Below, piece by piece: positions 12,221 to 23,341 of a stretch of 64,000 nt of DNA. This DNA comes from Ashinkailepas kermadecensis (Eukaryota > Arthropoda > Thecostraca > Neolepadidae): the NCBI GenBank assembly GCA_034440615.1, contig JAOTOM010004150.1:167506-231505 (forward strand), given 5' to 3'. The position numbers and the translations under genes are program-made. The notes under the pieces were generated by a model. The model had not been told where the DNA came from and did not search any database. It worked only from the letters and a program-made list of their open reading frames with translations. Every line of letters starts with the position of its first letter. The first letter of the stretch is position 1.

Positions 12221-12593
12221 GGGGAAAAAGCCCTACTGAACGAAACCTAAATAAACACGCAGAACAAAGGGAACGAAAATACTACGACGATGTAAATACA
12301 CCGAGTGGAGTGACGGGTGTCACCCCACAAGAGAACGAAATGAGAAAAAGAGCGACGGGTGTCGCCCAACGAAAATGAAAAATAAAGAACTGCAGTAGCA
12401 AGCAGTCAGTAGCGCCAAAAATTATGGCACAGCGGAGTAGTCAGCGGCTCTGGTCATGTTTGAGCGGATAGTACTGAATACTCCATGGAGGATGCTCGGT
12501 TTCAGTTTTGTTGGGTTTGGCACTTCGGCCTCCTCAGGCCATTTGGTGCCATAATTGAGAAAATGTATCTTGTGTTATGCTAAATAATTAAGT

Positions 12594-13550
12594 TTATACA
12601 TCTTGGAACAGGTTTGTATTGCGGAGAAAATTGAAAAGTAGTTTGATGAGAATTGGATGATCATCCCCTAATAGTGTAGGCAGAATAAAAGGAATTATGT
12701 GTGTATGGCAAAAATCCGTGAGCGTTTTTCGTGGGTCTTGGTACTTCTGACAATGAAGAAGAATATGTGGAACTGTAAGATATGTGTTGCATGATGGGCA
12801 TGAAGGTCGAGGTGAAGCCGTGTGTATATATCGATGGGTAATAAAAGTATGGCTGATGCGTAAGCGTGATAGGAATTTTTCTTCGTGTCGCTTTTTTATA
12901 TGATGTGATCCGGGTATCGACGGCAGTTTTGATGAAACGTGATTGTGTATGGTTTGTGTTTTGTGTCCAGTTTTGGTTCCAAAAATGTCGAATGCTCTGT
13001 TGTATGGATGATTTAATGCCTTCAAAATGTGGTGGAATTTCTGTGATGTTTTGAGGGTGTAATGATGCTTTGTCTAATTTGTCGGCTTCTTCGTTTCCTG
13101 GGATGCCGCATGGGCTGGGCACCCACAGGAAACGGACCTTCACACCCATCAGGTAAAGTATTTCAAGGGTATCGTAAATGGAGATATGGCAATGGTGCGA
13201 AAAAAAGTAAAGAAAGTGATTGAAGAACAGATTTGGAGTCGGAACAAACAACACTGCGCATGGGGTGACAATTTGAACGGTTGCGGACATAGCGAAGAGC
13301 AATGAGAATGGCGTGCAATTCTGCGATGAAAATGGAGGTTCCGTTTGGCAAGCGATGCTGTTTTATGTGTGTATCCGAAACAATGGCATTTCCAGTGAGG
13401 TTGGCGTCTTTTGATCCATCGGTAAAAACAAAAGGAACATGACGATAACGAGAACGAAATTGGTGAAATTTTTGTTTTGCATATTCTGGACAAAGTTATG
13501 ATTTTAGGGTGGTGGTCAGATAAATAATGTGTCGTTCGGCCATCTGCCAC
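12594..13550 (-). pseudogene. LINE-B copy 2, RNase H and C-terminal tail
   Basis: Read in several frames. VFTDGSKD-like text (in 13440-13400), FIAELHAILIALRYVRNR, VVCSDSKSVLQSL and FLWVPSPCGIPGNEEADK follow the RNase H order. They are followed by FLSRLRISHTFITHRY and the Cys tail CPSCNTYLTVPHILLHC. Compare the cleaner copy at 27514-28781. Frameshifts make it non-coding. Confidence 0.8.
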
Positions 13551-13665
13551 GGTGGTGTAGTTGGTGGAGAAAGAGAAGTAATGCGTGGAATAGTGAAATG
13601 AAGTTGTTCAGAAAATGTTTTGACTCGAGAAGCTATAGTGAGACCAGTTCGTTTTTTGGCTTGAC

Positions 13666-14750
13666 CTAAATAATCATGATGTAAATTTGGGAGAATTTGT
13701 AATGAAGCGTGTGTGGGGTGGTTTGCGTGAAATTGAATTTTGGAGGCGTACCTAAGTGTTGCTGTATTCTACGGAGAGCTAGTGGAGGAATTGCCGATTC
13801 GGCTTCTAAAGAAATGATGGGTGAAGTAGTCATTGCACCGAGTGCGATACGGATAAATTTATTTTGAATGGTGTCTAAAATGTGTAAGGAGGACGTGCTA
13901 GCGCCGGTATATACTACGGATTCATATTCAAGTATGGATAAAACTAAATATTTGTAAAGTAGTAAAAGTGTATGGCGGTCGGCTCCAAGTGATGAAGAAG
14001 TGATGCATCGAAATAAATTCAGTCGGTGAAAACATTTGTTCTGGATGTGTTTGATGTGTTTATGCATTGAAAGCCTACGGTCAAAAATAATACCAAGAAA
14101 TTTAAACGAATTTACAAAAGGTATATCATTGTTTCCGAGGTGAAGCGGTGTGTCTGGTTTTGGGCAGGGTGTTGATTTACTTAATATCAGTGTTGCAGAT
14201 TTTGGGGCCGAAAAGATGAAACCATACTTCAGTGACCATTCGTGTATTCTGTCCAGTGTGTTTTGTAAGCGAATTAAACAATGTTCATATTTTTTTTCGG
14301 AGCACCAAATTGCGCTGTCGTCTGCAAATAGTGAATATGATATATTGGGAGGCATGTCATCGAAAAGATCATTAATGATAATGTTAAATAATACTGGTGG
14401 AAGACAACTTCCCTGTAGTAGGCCGTTCTGAAGACAATGTGGATCGAAAATGGCTGACCGGCACCTGATGTGGAATCGACGAGAACCAGATAAAAAACCT
14501 ACTAAATAATGTGCTAAATGTCCTTTTATACCGAGTTGTTGATTTTTGAAAAGTAATGCGGGTTTGAAAACCATATCGTACGCTTTGCTTATGTTAAAAG
14601 TACTGCGATAGTGTGTTCATGTTTTTTTATAGCCTTGACGGATGTCAGTCTCTAACCGAATAAGATGATCTATGGTGCTGCGTCCTCGTCGAAAACCACA
14701 TTGAAATGGAGATAGAAGGGAATTTGCGTTCATGTGCCAGGTCAGTCTTT
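13666..14750 (-). pseudogene. LINE-B copy 2, reverse transcriptase
   Basis: RT palm and thumb: DHLIRLETDIR (just above 14650), FLSGSRRFHIRCRSAI, LLQGSCLPPVLFNIIINDLFDDM, SLFADDSAIWCS (catalytic FADD intact), KFLGIIFDRRLSMHKHI and SILEYESVVYTGA. The frame from 14574 to 13666 stays open for 302 codons. Near 14580 the DISKAY box is damaged by a small deletion. Confidence 0.85.
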
Positions 14751-15529
14751 TTATAATATAGTTATACGTTCAAAAAGGTTTCCTAAACAACTGGTGAGTG
14801 CAATGGGTCCAAAATTAGTGGGGTTACTATGGTCCCTGCTAGGTTTTCGGATGGGTATAATGAAAGATTCCTTCCTAGTTTCGGACAAGGTATGAGTTGT
14901 CCATAGTGTATTAAATGTGTGCAAAATGCAATGTTTGGTGTGATCCGGTAAATGTCTGAAAAGAATAATGGAAGTTGTCGGGTCCTACTGAAGTATTGCC
15001 GGCGGAGGTAATGGCTGTCTCAAGTTCTGAACTTTGACAAGGAGTATTATATATTCTGAGTTGTCAGTATCAAATTGTGCGATATCGAGGTAAAATGTGT
15101 GTTGTGCACTTTCTACGAAACCCGGTCTGTAGTTTTGTCGGAGCTATGGTGGGCAATGGTATCTGCTATGGTGTTTGCTATTGCTTGTGATTCGGTAATG
15201 GTGATGTTGTGAAGTTTGAGGGCCGGTAGTGAACTAAATGGGCATCTTCCGCTCAAACGGCGGATTAATCCCCATATTTGGCTTAAAGGTGTTTGAAATG
15301 TAAGTTGTTGTGAATATAAAAACCATGAACGGCGCCTAGCTTCACGAATGATGCGGCGAGTCGTTAGTTTGTTATTTGGGCTTTAGGGCGTGTTGACTGT
15401 TGTGGTCATTTTGCGCCCATAACTCTTGGAGTTAACGAAGTGCAGTAGTATAAAGCTTCACATCGTGGTTAGCTATCCACCTGGTCCTATTGTGGTGCAA
15501 AGTTTACATGCGGTGTATATCAGCGAGGG

Positions 15530-16315
15530 TTATATATTGCTGTGAACGACACATCTGATAAAAAAATTCATCAACCGTCCCGATTGGACAGTGGAAGAGT
15601 TGTCCGACAGAATATCTCTAAGGGAAGCCACCTCGGCAGACCCAAAGTAGCGTCTACGTTCGTCAGCATAACAAGGGCATGAGATGAGAACATGGTGAAC
15701 TGTCAGTTGTGCCTGACATCTGGAGCACTGCGGTTTGTCGTCGCCGTATAACAGATACCTGTGTGTGGCATAAGTGTGCCCTATGCGGAGGCGGCAAAGT
15801 GTCACCTCTTCCTGTCTAGATTTACGGCAGGACAAGCTCCACGGACACAGACGTTGTTTGAGGGCTCTCAGCTTGTTCGAAGGCGTCGCATCCCACACTG
15901 CCTGCCACTTGTCTTGGATGAAAATAGACATCTCTCGGTAATGGTCCGTGGCAGGGAGTGGTAATGACCGAGTGCACAGGGCATGTGCTGCTCGCTTTGG
16001 CGCAACATCTGCCAATTCGTTTCCATAAATTCCCACATGGCTAGGGAGCCAACATAGAATCACTCGTCGTCCTAGGCGCTGCATATCGGTAAGACGACAC
16101 AAAATGTCACGCAGAAGGGGGTTTGATGGATAAAACGTGTCCAGGGCCATCAGACTACTTAAAGAATCAGTGAATATAACGTGACGATCACCATCCGACA
16201 CCTCGATGAAACATAGCGCTTTCGTAATAGCTACAAGTTCCGACGAGTACACCGATGCGTACGTCGGGAGAGTAAATGAACGGGCGACAGATCCGCAGAC
16301 AAAAGCGCTGCCCAC
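15530..16315 (-). pseudogene. LINE-A copy 2 ORF2, RNase H domain
   Basis: RNase H motifs in order: SSELVAITKALCFIE, FTDSLSSLMAL and CWLPSHVGIYGNELAD. The first (YTDGSRTED) is at the end of the preceding RT frame. Cys tail CSRCQAQLTVHHVLISC. The frame is open for 261 codons, with one frame switch at its N-terminus around 16240-16310. Confidence 0.85.
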
Positions 16316-17895
16316 ATATCCTCTGTTCGAGAGCCGTCAGTATATGTTGTCACCCAATCCTGGAATGTTTCAATATGTTCCAGCGCATGTGCACGCAATT
16401 CTGGTGGAGGGACATCGGCTTTCCTGATTTTCGCGAGAGATACATCCACCTCCGGTGCAATCAGCTGCCATGGGGGTGTTTCCATGTCCTGGGCTCTCCG
16501 AATTCCCTGAAGTTGAACTTGACTATTTTGCAGAAGCTTTTGAACGCGCACACCGAACGGGGCGACATTCAGATTCCGTTCCCCAGAAAAAAGGGTCCGT
16601 AGTCGACGCGAAAAGACATGCGGGTAAGCCGGATGAGCAGGGAACTGGCGGAGTTTGCAGGCGTACCGCATTCCCAACCTTTCTCTGCGCAGACATAGAG
16701 GCGGCTCATGTGCTTCCGCCAGAAGGCTTACGATAGGTGACGTGCGAAATGCTCCGGTCGCGATGCGGATAGCGGTGTGATGAACAGTGTCCAGTGATCG
16801 TTTGGTGCAACTGCGTGCTCCATCGTAAATAAAACAAGCGTAGTCCAGTTTAGACCGTATCAGTGAGCGATACAACATGATCAGTGAGTATCTGTCAGCT
16901 CCATAGCTAGTGCGAGATACACACTTTAATATGTTCACCGATTTCAAACACTTGTCGCTGAGTGTTCTAAAGTGTTCTGTATAACTAAGACGTGAATCAA
17001 AAGTCACCGCAAGAAACTTCACCGCAGGTGGCATCGGGATTTGGTTTCCATACAAACTGAGGCAGAATCCTGCACAGTTACGCCGGCGACAGAAATGCAT
17101 TGCGGTTGTCTTTTGTGTTGAAAATCTGAATCCATTCAGTGCGCCCCATCTTTCAAGTTTCTGAACGGCCAATTGGAGACGTTTCGACATAGCAGATAGT
17201 CTAGCTGTGCTACACCAGATGACAAAGTCGTCTACAAATAGAGACAGACCAAGTTGTGGTGAAAGTACGTCGCAAATATCATTTATCATTATAGCAAACA
17301 GTGCTACACTTAAAACACTTCCCTGTGGCACGCCGTTGACCTGTACGAATCTTCTGGACAGCTGGTGGCCAATGCGAACACGGAAATGTCTGTCGGCCAA
17401 AAAAATATGTATGAATAACCCCATGGATCCCCGAATACCGCTTTTATGTATCTTTGCAATAATACCCTGGCGCCAAGTCGTGTCATAAGCTGCTTCAATG
17501 TAAAAAAAGACAGCGCCGACGTGCCGTTTCTGCTTAAACGCTACACGTACAGCAGTGTCCAGGGTTAAGATGTGGTCAATCGAACTCCGGTTCTCCCTAA
17601 AACCGCACTGTGCGTTTGAGAAAAAGTTATGAACTTCTAAAAACCACGTTAGTCTGGTAGTTACCAGTCTTTCCATCAGCTTGCACAAACAGGAAGTGAG
17701 GGCTATTGGGCGATAGTGAAGCGGTTCCAGTCTGCTCTTGCCCGGTTTTAACACTGATATCACTACTGCCTCTCGCACGCTACCGGGAAGTTGCCTTGTT
17801 TCCAGAGATGGTTGAAGATGTTTGAAAGTGCTTCGGTCGCACATGGAGGAAGATGCTTTATCATTTCGTTGTGGATGTTGTCTGGGCCTTCGCAT
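16231..17895 (-). pseudogene. LINE-A copy 2 ORF2, reverse transcriptase
   Basis: Open frame of 554 codons covering most of the RT: ISVLKPGKS, RPIALTSCLCKLMERLV, QCGFRENRSSIDHIL, AVFFYIEAAYDTTW (first catalytic Asp of F.DIE replaced by Tyr), NGVPQGSVLSVALFAIMI and LSLFVDDFVIWC (FVDD catalytic pair present). Then a thumb (KFLAVTFDSRLSY) and the start of RNase H (TYTDGSRTED). The Asp-to-Tyr change in motif A would abolish polymerase activity. Confidence 0.87.
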
Positions 17896-19262
17896 ACACT
17901 TCGGAGCTTCCCCATGGCGGAAGTAAGCTCGGACATTGTAAATGGCTGGTTATATGATATGCTGTCACTTGTGGCAAAGTCAATGGGGAGCTTTTCACAA
18001 CGCGACCTGTGACGCAAGAATTTCGCATCCCAATTACTGCCACGGCTACGTTCCGATAAGGCGCGCGCAATTTCGTTTGCAACATCGATAGGTTTGGTCA
18101 CGTCCATATTACCCATGCGTAGCACGGGTAGGGGAACGGGTGAATGCTGGCCTGCAATGCGTTTTATTCTGGACCATACTTGTGTAGTCGGGGTATGTTT
18201 GTTTATTTGGCCCACATATTCTCGCCATGATAGCTTTTTGGCAGATCGTATAGTGCGACGTGCCAGGGCCCTGGCCCTCAGAAAGGCGACCATGTTTCCA
18301 GTATTACTATTTTTACTAAATTTACGATATGCTCATTTTCTTGCGCGGATGGCATCTCCGCATTCCTCCGTCCACCACGGGACCGGGGTACGCCGGGGAG
18401 CACCGGAGGTGCGAGGTATGCATGCGGATGCAGAACTTAGGAGCAGTGATGTGAACTGTTCTATACTTTGTGGTTTCTCCTGCTCATCAGCGGAGCAAGC
18501 TGTTTCTATTTGTGTTGTATATTCAGTCCAATTTGCCTTGCGAAGGTTCCATCGCCGCCGCCTCTGTCCAAGGGCAGGACCGTCACGGTATTCCAGCCAT
18601 ACAGGAAAGTGGTCACTTCCCATAGGGTCAGTGTCCACCGACCAATTAAAATATTGCACAAGTTGAGGACTAGAGATACTGAGGTCTAGCGCAGAGGTTT
18701 GTCAAGATGGCATACTGAAATGGATTCTGGTGCCTGTGTTCAATACACACAGCGACTCATCGTGCAAAACTGCTCCATAAGACGTCCACGCCCGTTGACA
18801 TCCTCACATCCCCAAACGGTATGGTGTGAGTTGAAGTCGCCTAGAATTAGGACCGGCTCGGAGAGCTGAGAGCAAAGAAGCTTCAGCTCGGCAGATGGAA
18901 ATGGGGTTCCAAGGGGCAGGTAAATGCTGCATAATGAAATCATTTGCCGACCAAAGTGCACCCTGGCAGCGACGGCTTGAAGGCGTGTGTTCAAAAGTAG
19001 TGGATGCGAGGGAACACTATGGTGGATGGCTAGTAGCACTCCACCATGTGAAACGGTGTCAGATGCTACTTCTTTTTGGTGGAGGGTGTAGCATTTCACC
19101 TTGATTGAGGTGTCCGGCGACAGCTTAGTCTCCTGTAGACAGAACGCCACCGGACAGACCCTGTTTAGCACTGCCTGCAAGTCATGGGCACTGCTTCTAT
19201 AACCCCTGCAGTTCCATTGTAAAACAGCTTGTATTGAGAGCTATGCTAAAAAGGTTAAAACA
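17763..19262 (-). pseudogene. LINE-A copy 2 ORF2, endonuclease and linker
   Basis: QAVLQWNCRGYRSS (near 19230) begins the endonuclease, followed by CLQETKLSP, VSHGGVLLAIHHSVP, LILGDFNSHHTVWG, then DTDPMGSDHFPVW and GAPRRTPVPWWTEECGDAIRARK. The linker continues with WREYVGQINKHTPTTQVWSR and NEIARALSERSR (18293-17763). Frames break near 18735 and 18330. Confidence 0.82.
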
Positions 19263-19359
19263 GGTCAGTTCATGGAGAACTAGCCGGGGCCCACGAGTCG
19301 GATGCTGTGCGCGCTCGCGCTCTCGGACTGACCCCGCCGGTTGGCGAGACTGACCAGGG

Positions 19360-19830
19360 CGAGACGCGCTTCCGGCCTACTGCGGGCGACCAGCGGGACT
19401 GGTCGCCTGCCTGGGGAGGTGTGGGAGGCGGGCCCATCACCCTCCCAGCTCGCGGTGTGGTGGGACCGGCAACCTTCCGCGGGCGACCAGCGGGACTGGT
19501 CGCCTGCCTGGGGGAGGTGTGGGAGGCGGGCCCATCACCCTCCCAGTCTCTGCGGTGTGGAGGGAGTTGACGAGACTGACCCGGGCGAGACGCGCTTCCG
19601 GCCTACTGTGGGCGACCAGCGGGACTGGTCGCCTGCCTGGGGAGGTGTGGGAGGCGGGCCCATCACCCTCCCAGTCTCTGCGGTGTGGAGGGAGTTGACG
19701 AGACTGACCAGGGCGAGACGCGCTTCCGGCCTACTGTGGGCGACCAGCGGGACTGGTCGCCTGCCTGGGGAGGTGTGGGAGGCGAGCCCATCACCCTCCC
19801 AGTCTCTGCGGTGTGGAGGGAGCTGGCTTG
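19360..19830. repeat. GC-rich tandem repeat in LINE-A copy 2, four units of about 96-128 bp
   Basis: The core GGCGACCAG-CGGGA-CTGGTCGCC (a 9-bp perfect inverted repeat), followed by a GGTGTGGGAGGCGGGCCC stretch, recurs near 19386, 19482, 19610 and 19738. A GAGACGCGCTTCC word recurs with a 128-bp period in the last units. The related single-copy stretch in copy 1 is around 7900-8000. It lies at the ORF1-ORF2 junction. Confidence 0.85.
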
Positions 19831-19874
19831 TGGAGTTGGGGACAATGGGGGGCAAGCCTCGAGGGCTTGTCTTC

Positions 19875-20551
19875 CTACATTTGGCGACGTCTCCCTCGAC
19901 CCAGCTCGGGATGTCCGGCCTGAAGCCCCATGTCGGGAGCCCCTTGGCGGACCTCAATTCCTAGGCGCGGTCGGGTCGTGGACGGTGCAACTACCGGTAC
20001 CCGGCCGGAGGCCATACCCTTCTCTTCGGAGATGGTAGGTGGGGGTGGGGGTGTTGGGGTAGTTCGGGAGGGTGTATTGATGGGTTGGGTAGGTTTAGGG
20101 TTAGCGATGGTGGTGGGTAAGGATTGGATGTGGGAGGAGGGCTTCCCCATCCTCGTCGGTTCGACGCGACTCTGAGACGTCGGTGTCTCGAGTCCTGGTC
20201 CCGGAGAGCTCCTGGGATCTTCCCTAGCGGGAATTGAGTGTTGGGCCAAGGAGGTAGGGAGGGGAGTGTTAGAGTTAGGGGTTGGAGTGGCTGGGGAGGA
20301 GTTGGAGTGGCTGGGGAGGGGTTGGGCTTGGATGATGATGAACGGGCAGGTCTTTTTCCTCGTTGGACCTGGACCCACTCTCCTCCTTGAGGAGTCGCTA
20401 CAGGGTCCTCAGCCGAGGGCTCCCTTATCACCGTCTGGGGAGAGGACGAAACTCTTTCTCCTATCGGTGTGCATTCAATACCAAAGGCAAGCATTATGGC
20501 ACTGAGCTGAGTTATAAGATGAGAGGCACTCATGTGTGTGTGTAATTGCAT
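19875..20551 (-). pseudogene. LINE-A copy 2 ORF1, Pro/Ser-rich C-terminal region
   Basis: Low-complexity Pro, Ser and Thr-rich frames corresponding to 7808-8341 in copy 1. Frames shift between 20551-19991 and 20378-19875. Assignment comes from position downstream of the knuckles and from composition. Confidence 0.5.
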
Positions 20552-20616
20552 TGGATACTGTTGTGTGATCTTAGAGTTCAGTTTTACCTTTGCAGCATAC
20601 GATATTCTCGGATAAG

Positions 20617-21342
20617 CTACTTCATAAATCTCACGCGCCTCACGAAATGTGATCTTTTGAAGCTTTTAATACCAACTATTTCCTTCTCTTTTAAGAAAAT
20701 GGGGCAAGAGTGATCATAGGCGGTATGGAGTATTTGGTCTGGGCCGCAGTTGGAGCAGTGTGGATACTCCGCTTCACATTTGTCTTGCGCATGCTCTACG
20801 GATCCACATCTCCCACATGTCTCTCGGTTTCGACAGTGCTGCGAAGTGTGACCAAAACTGGAGCAACGGAAACATCTTATCGGATTGGATACAAATACAC
20901 GGACCTTCACGCGGACATACCCTACAAAGATAAATTCAGGAAGGTCCGTCGTGCGAAAAGTTAAGATGATGTTGTTTGTTGGTTGCACTTCTTTGCCTTT
21001 TCTAATTGAAATTATTCGCGCCTCTACCACTCCCCACTCTGTTAGGCCATCCACAATGTCAGCGTCCGAAACATCTCGCAGGTCGTAGCAATTGATGACT
21101 CCTTTGGAGTAATTTTTGGTATTGTGGGGTTGAATTTCGATGCGTACGGTGACTATTCTCCTGCCGGTTTCCTGTCGTACAGTGTAAGTTATTTCCGTTG
21201 CGTCAAGCGCCCTCCTAGCATCCTCAGCAGTATTAAATTCGACTTCCAGTCCACCGTCTCTTAGCTTTCCACACCTCAATACCGACCCTAGCTTGTCACA
21301 AGCCTCCTTCCTTTGGAACGGGGTAAGAAGTGAAAGTTTCAT
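20617..21342 (-). pseudogene. LINE-A copy 2 ORF1, core with CCHC knuckles
   Basis: 241-codon open frame beginning MKLSLLTPFQRKEACDKLG. RRM-like part (GKLRDGGLEVEFNTAED, INCYDLRDVSDADIVDGL), then YVRVKVRVFVSNPIRCF and knuckles CFRCSSFGHTSQHC, CGRCGSVEHAQDKC and CSNCGPD..HTAYDHSC. Better preserved than copy 1. The upstream N-terminus (VVGRPRSGN near 21530) is in a different frame, so the real ORF1 is longer but broken. Confidence 0.85.
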
Positions 21343-22025
21343 GTTTTCCTAGATGGATTTTAAGATCAGAATACGAGGTGCAGGTAGACCAGCTCGGAGG
21401 CCGAGCCCTCCATGCACTACATTCAGAGTCCTAGGTCGGGTTGTCTGTCTCTTACTGGAGGGGGCAGGTGAGTTGTTTTTGTGTTGGAAGTTGCCATGTA
21501 AGTGCGATATGTTTCCGCTCCTCGGGCGCCCCACCACGTAGGAGCACAACTGGGGGGACGCCTGGGTCCCGCGGACGGGAGGACGCCAGGCGCCCAGAGG
21601 AGCTATACGGGGCAGGCGGCGCCTTCGCCCGGCCGGGAGAGAGAGACTCACCACCCCGACCGGGATCCAGCACCGCCCACCCCTTGACCCCAGCCGGCCG
21701 GGCCGGCAGACGCTGGGAAGATTCCCAGGTCCCCGGCCCGAGGCGACCAGCCACTTGGCCCGCGTGAGGCCCAACGGGTCCGCCCGCCCCTCCGGGATAT
21801 AGGGACCAAAGAGGTGTGTTGGTCCCCCATCACAACTAGCACTGTACGACGGGGGACCTCAACCTCCAGGACTCCGTCAACCCCGGGGGGGGCCTAGGGG
21901 GCGCGGCTACCCCGGTAAAACTGAGCTGGTGGGCAGGACCGGGGAAGTTGTCCTACCTGTTCATGATAGGGAGAGTTGGTGTTGCAGGGCCAGGTGAAGG
22001 ACATGGATGTTGAGATGAGATGGGC
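21343..22025 (-). promoter_or_regulatory. LINE-A copy 2, 5' leader
   Basis: GC-rich leader shared with 9611-10098. It includes the upstream frame MLVVMGDQHTSLVPISRRGG (from 21842) and a block ending CCATCTCATCTCAACATCC when read on the minus strand. Ends abruptly at 22025. Confidence 0.6.
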
Positions 22026-22558
22026 CATATTCTATTAATTACCAACACACTTTACAAGCAGCGTCTGCAACAATTCCACTCACAAAACCTATCACAAAAC
22101 GAACCCCAGTCCCATGGTGGTGCATACAAATTTCCCAAGCAATAGCCGCTACAAAACGAGCATTTAGAAAATATTTACGCCATCCCGACCAACACAATTT
22201 AATCAACCGGAACCATGAACGTGCAAGAACACGCTGCATTACACGTAACGCTAGGCGCCGTTCATGGGCAAATTACCTTCAGCAACTCACTTTCGACACA
22301 TCGTTAAGCAAAATATGGGAATTAAACCGCCGTTTGAGCGGACGATCCCCATTTAGATCACTACCAGCCCTCAAACCTCACAATATCACCATTACCGAAC
22401 CCCAAGCAATAGTAAACACCATAGCGGTTACCATTGCTCACCATAGCTCCGACGAAAACTACAGACCGGGTTGAATAGAAAATGCAATACACACCTTTTA
22501 CCTCGATCCCGCACAATTTGATTCTGATAACACAGAAATATATAATTCTCCTTTTCTA

Positions 22559-23341
22559 ATGTCAGAACTTGATGCAGCCATTTCCTCCGCTGGCAATACC
22601 TCAGTAGGGCCCGACAACTTACACTATTCTTTTTTCAGACATTTACCGGATCACACCAAACATTGCATTTTTCACACATTTAATTCACTATGGACAACTC
22701 ATCCTTCCCCAAAACTTGGAAAGAATCTTTCATTATACCCATCCCAAAACCTGGCAAGGACCATAGTAACCCCACTAATTTTCGTCCCATTGCACTCACC
22801 AGTTGCTTAGGAAACTTTTTGAACGCATAGCTATCAAAAGACTGACCTGGCACCTGGAAACAAATTCCCTTCTATCTCCCTTTCAATGTGGTTTTCGGCG
22901 AGAACGCAGCACCATAGATCATCTTATTCGGTTAGAGACAGACATCCGTCAAGGCTACAAAAAAAATGAACACACTGTCGCAGTATTTTTAGACATAAGC
23001 AAAGCGTATCATATGGTTTTCAAACCCGCATTCCTCTTCAAAATTCAAAAACTCGGTATAAAAGGACATTTAGCACATTATTTAATAGGTTTTTTATCTG
23101 GTTCTCGTCGATTCCACATCAGGTGCCGGTCAGCCATTTCCGATCCACATCGTCTCCAGAACGGCCTACCACAGGGAAGTTGTCTTTCACCAGTATTATT
23201 TAACATTATCATCAATGATCTTTTCGATGATATGCCTGCCAATATGTCATATTCACTATTTGCAGACGATAGCGCAATTTGGTGCACCGGCAAAAATTAT
23301 GAACACTGTTTAATTCGCTTGCAAAACACACTTGACAGAGT
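22559..23341 (+). pseudogene. LINE-B copy 3, reverse transcriptase palm
   Basis: SSAGNTSVGPDNLHYSFFRHLP, PIPKPGKDHSNPTNFRPIALTS (shifted frame), QCGFRRERSTIDHLIRLETD, AVFLDISKAYHMV, GLPQGSCLSPVLFNIIIND and SLFADDSAIWC (FADD intact) are all readable. Frame breaks occur near 22700 and 22805. The frame enters the hAT-like element at 23342. Confidence 0.86.

Larger units (their letters stand above)
10206..12490 (-). mobile_element. LINE-B copy 1, 5' part: 5' UTR, ORF1 and endonuclease N-terminus
   Basis: Upstream half of the LINE-B copy whose downstream half is at 1-1386. It contains a leader (about 12240-12490) with repeated GACACCCGTC words, ORF1 and the first part of ORF2. Reading runs up to LLGDFNAHSPAW at the target duplication and resumes at AWDRTRTLPDTRG on the other side of LINE-A. 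The upper limit near 12490 is approximate, because LINE-B copy 2 ends there in the same orientation. Confidence 0.82.
12491..15363 (-). mobile_element. LINE-B copy 2, truncated (linker, RT, RNase H, 3' end)
   Basis: Second LINE-B copy, minus strand, starting in the endonuclease-RT linker (RRIIREARRRSW near 15350). It carries a decayed RT N-terminus (14750-15300), the RT (14574-13666), RNase H (13550-12594) and the LINE-B 3' end with the hairpin GGCAC...GTGCC around CCTGAGGAGGCC (about 12520-12560). It abuts the tail of LINE-A copy 2 at 15364. No target duplication found. Confidence 0.83.
15364..22025 (-). mobile_element. LINE-A copy 2: nearly full-length I-type LINE
   Basis: Same family and order as LINE-A copy 1: 3' hairpin tail (15364-15420), RNase H, RT, endonuclease, ORF1 with knuckles and GC-rich leader. 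It shares the leader with copy 1 up to 22025, then stops 107 bp short of the 5' end defined in copy 1. There it meets LINE-B copy 3 in opposite orientation. No target duplication could be matched between 15363 and 22026, so a truncation or rearrangement is likely at 22025. Multiple frameshifts. Confidence 0.85.

Noticed and set aside
11259..12378. Plus-strand frames of 100-172 codons opposite LINE-B ORF1
   Set aside because: Shadows of the minus-strand gag-like ORF1, which has clear zinc knuckles and LINE context.
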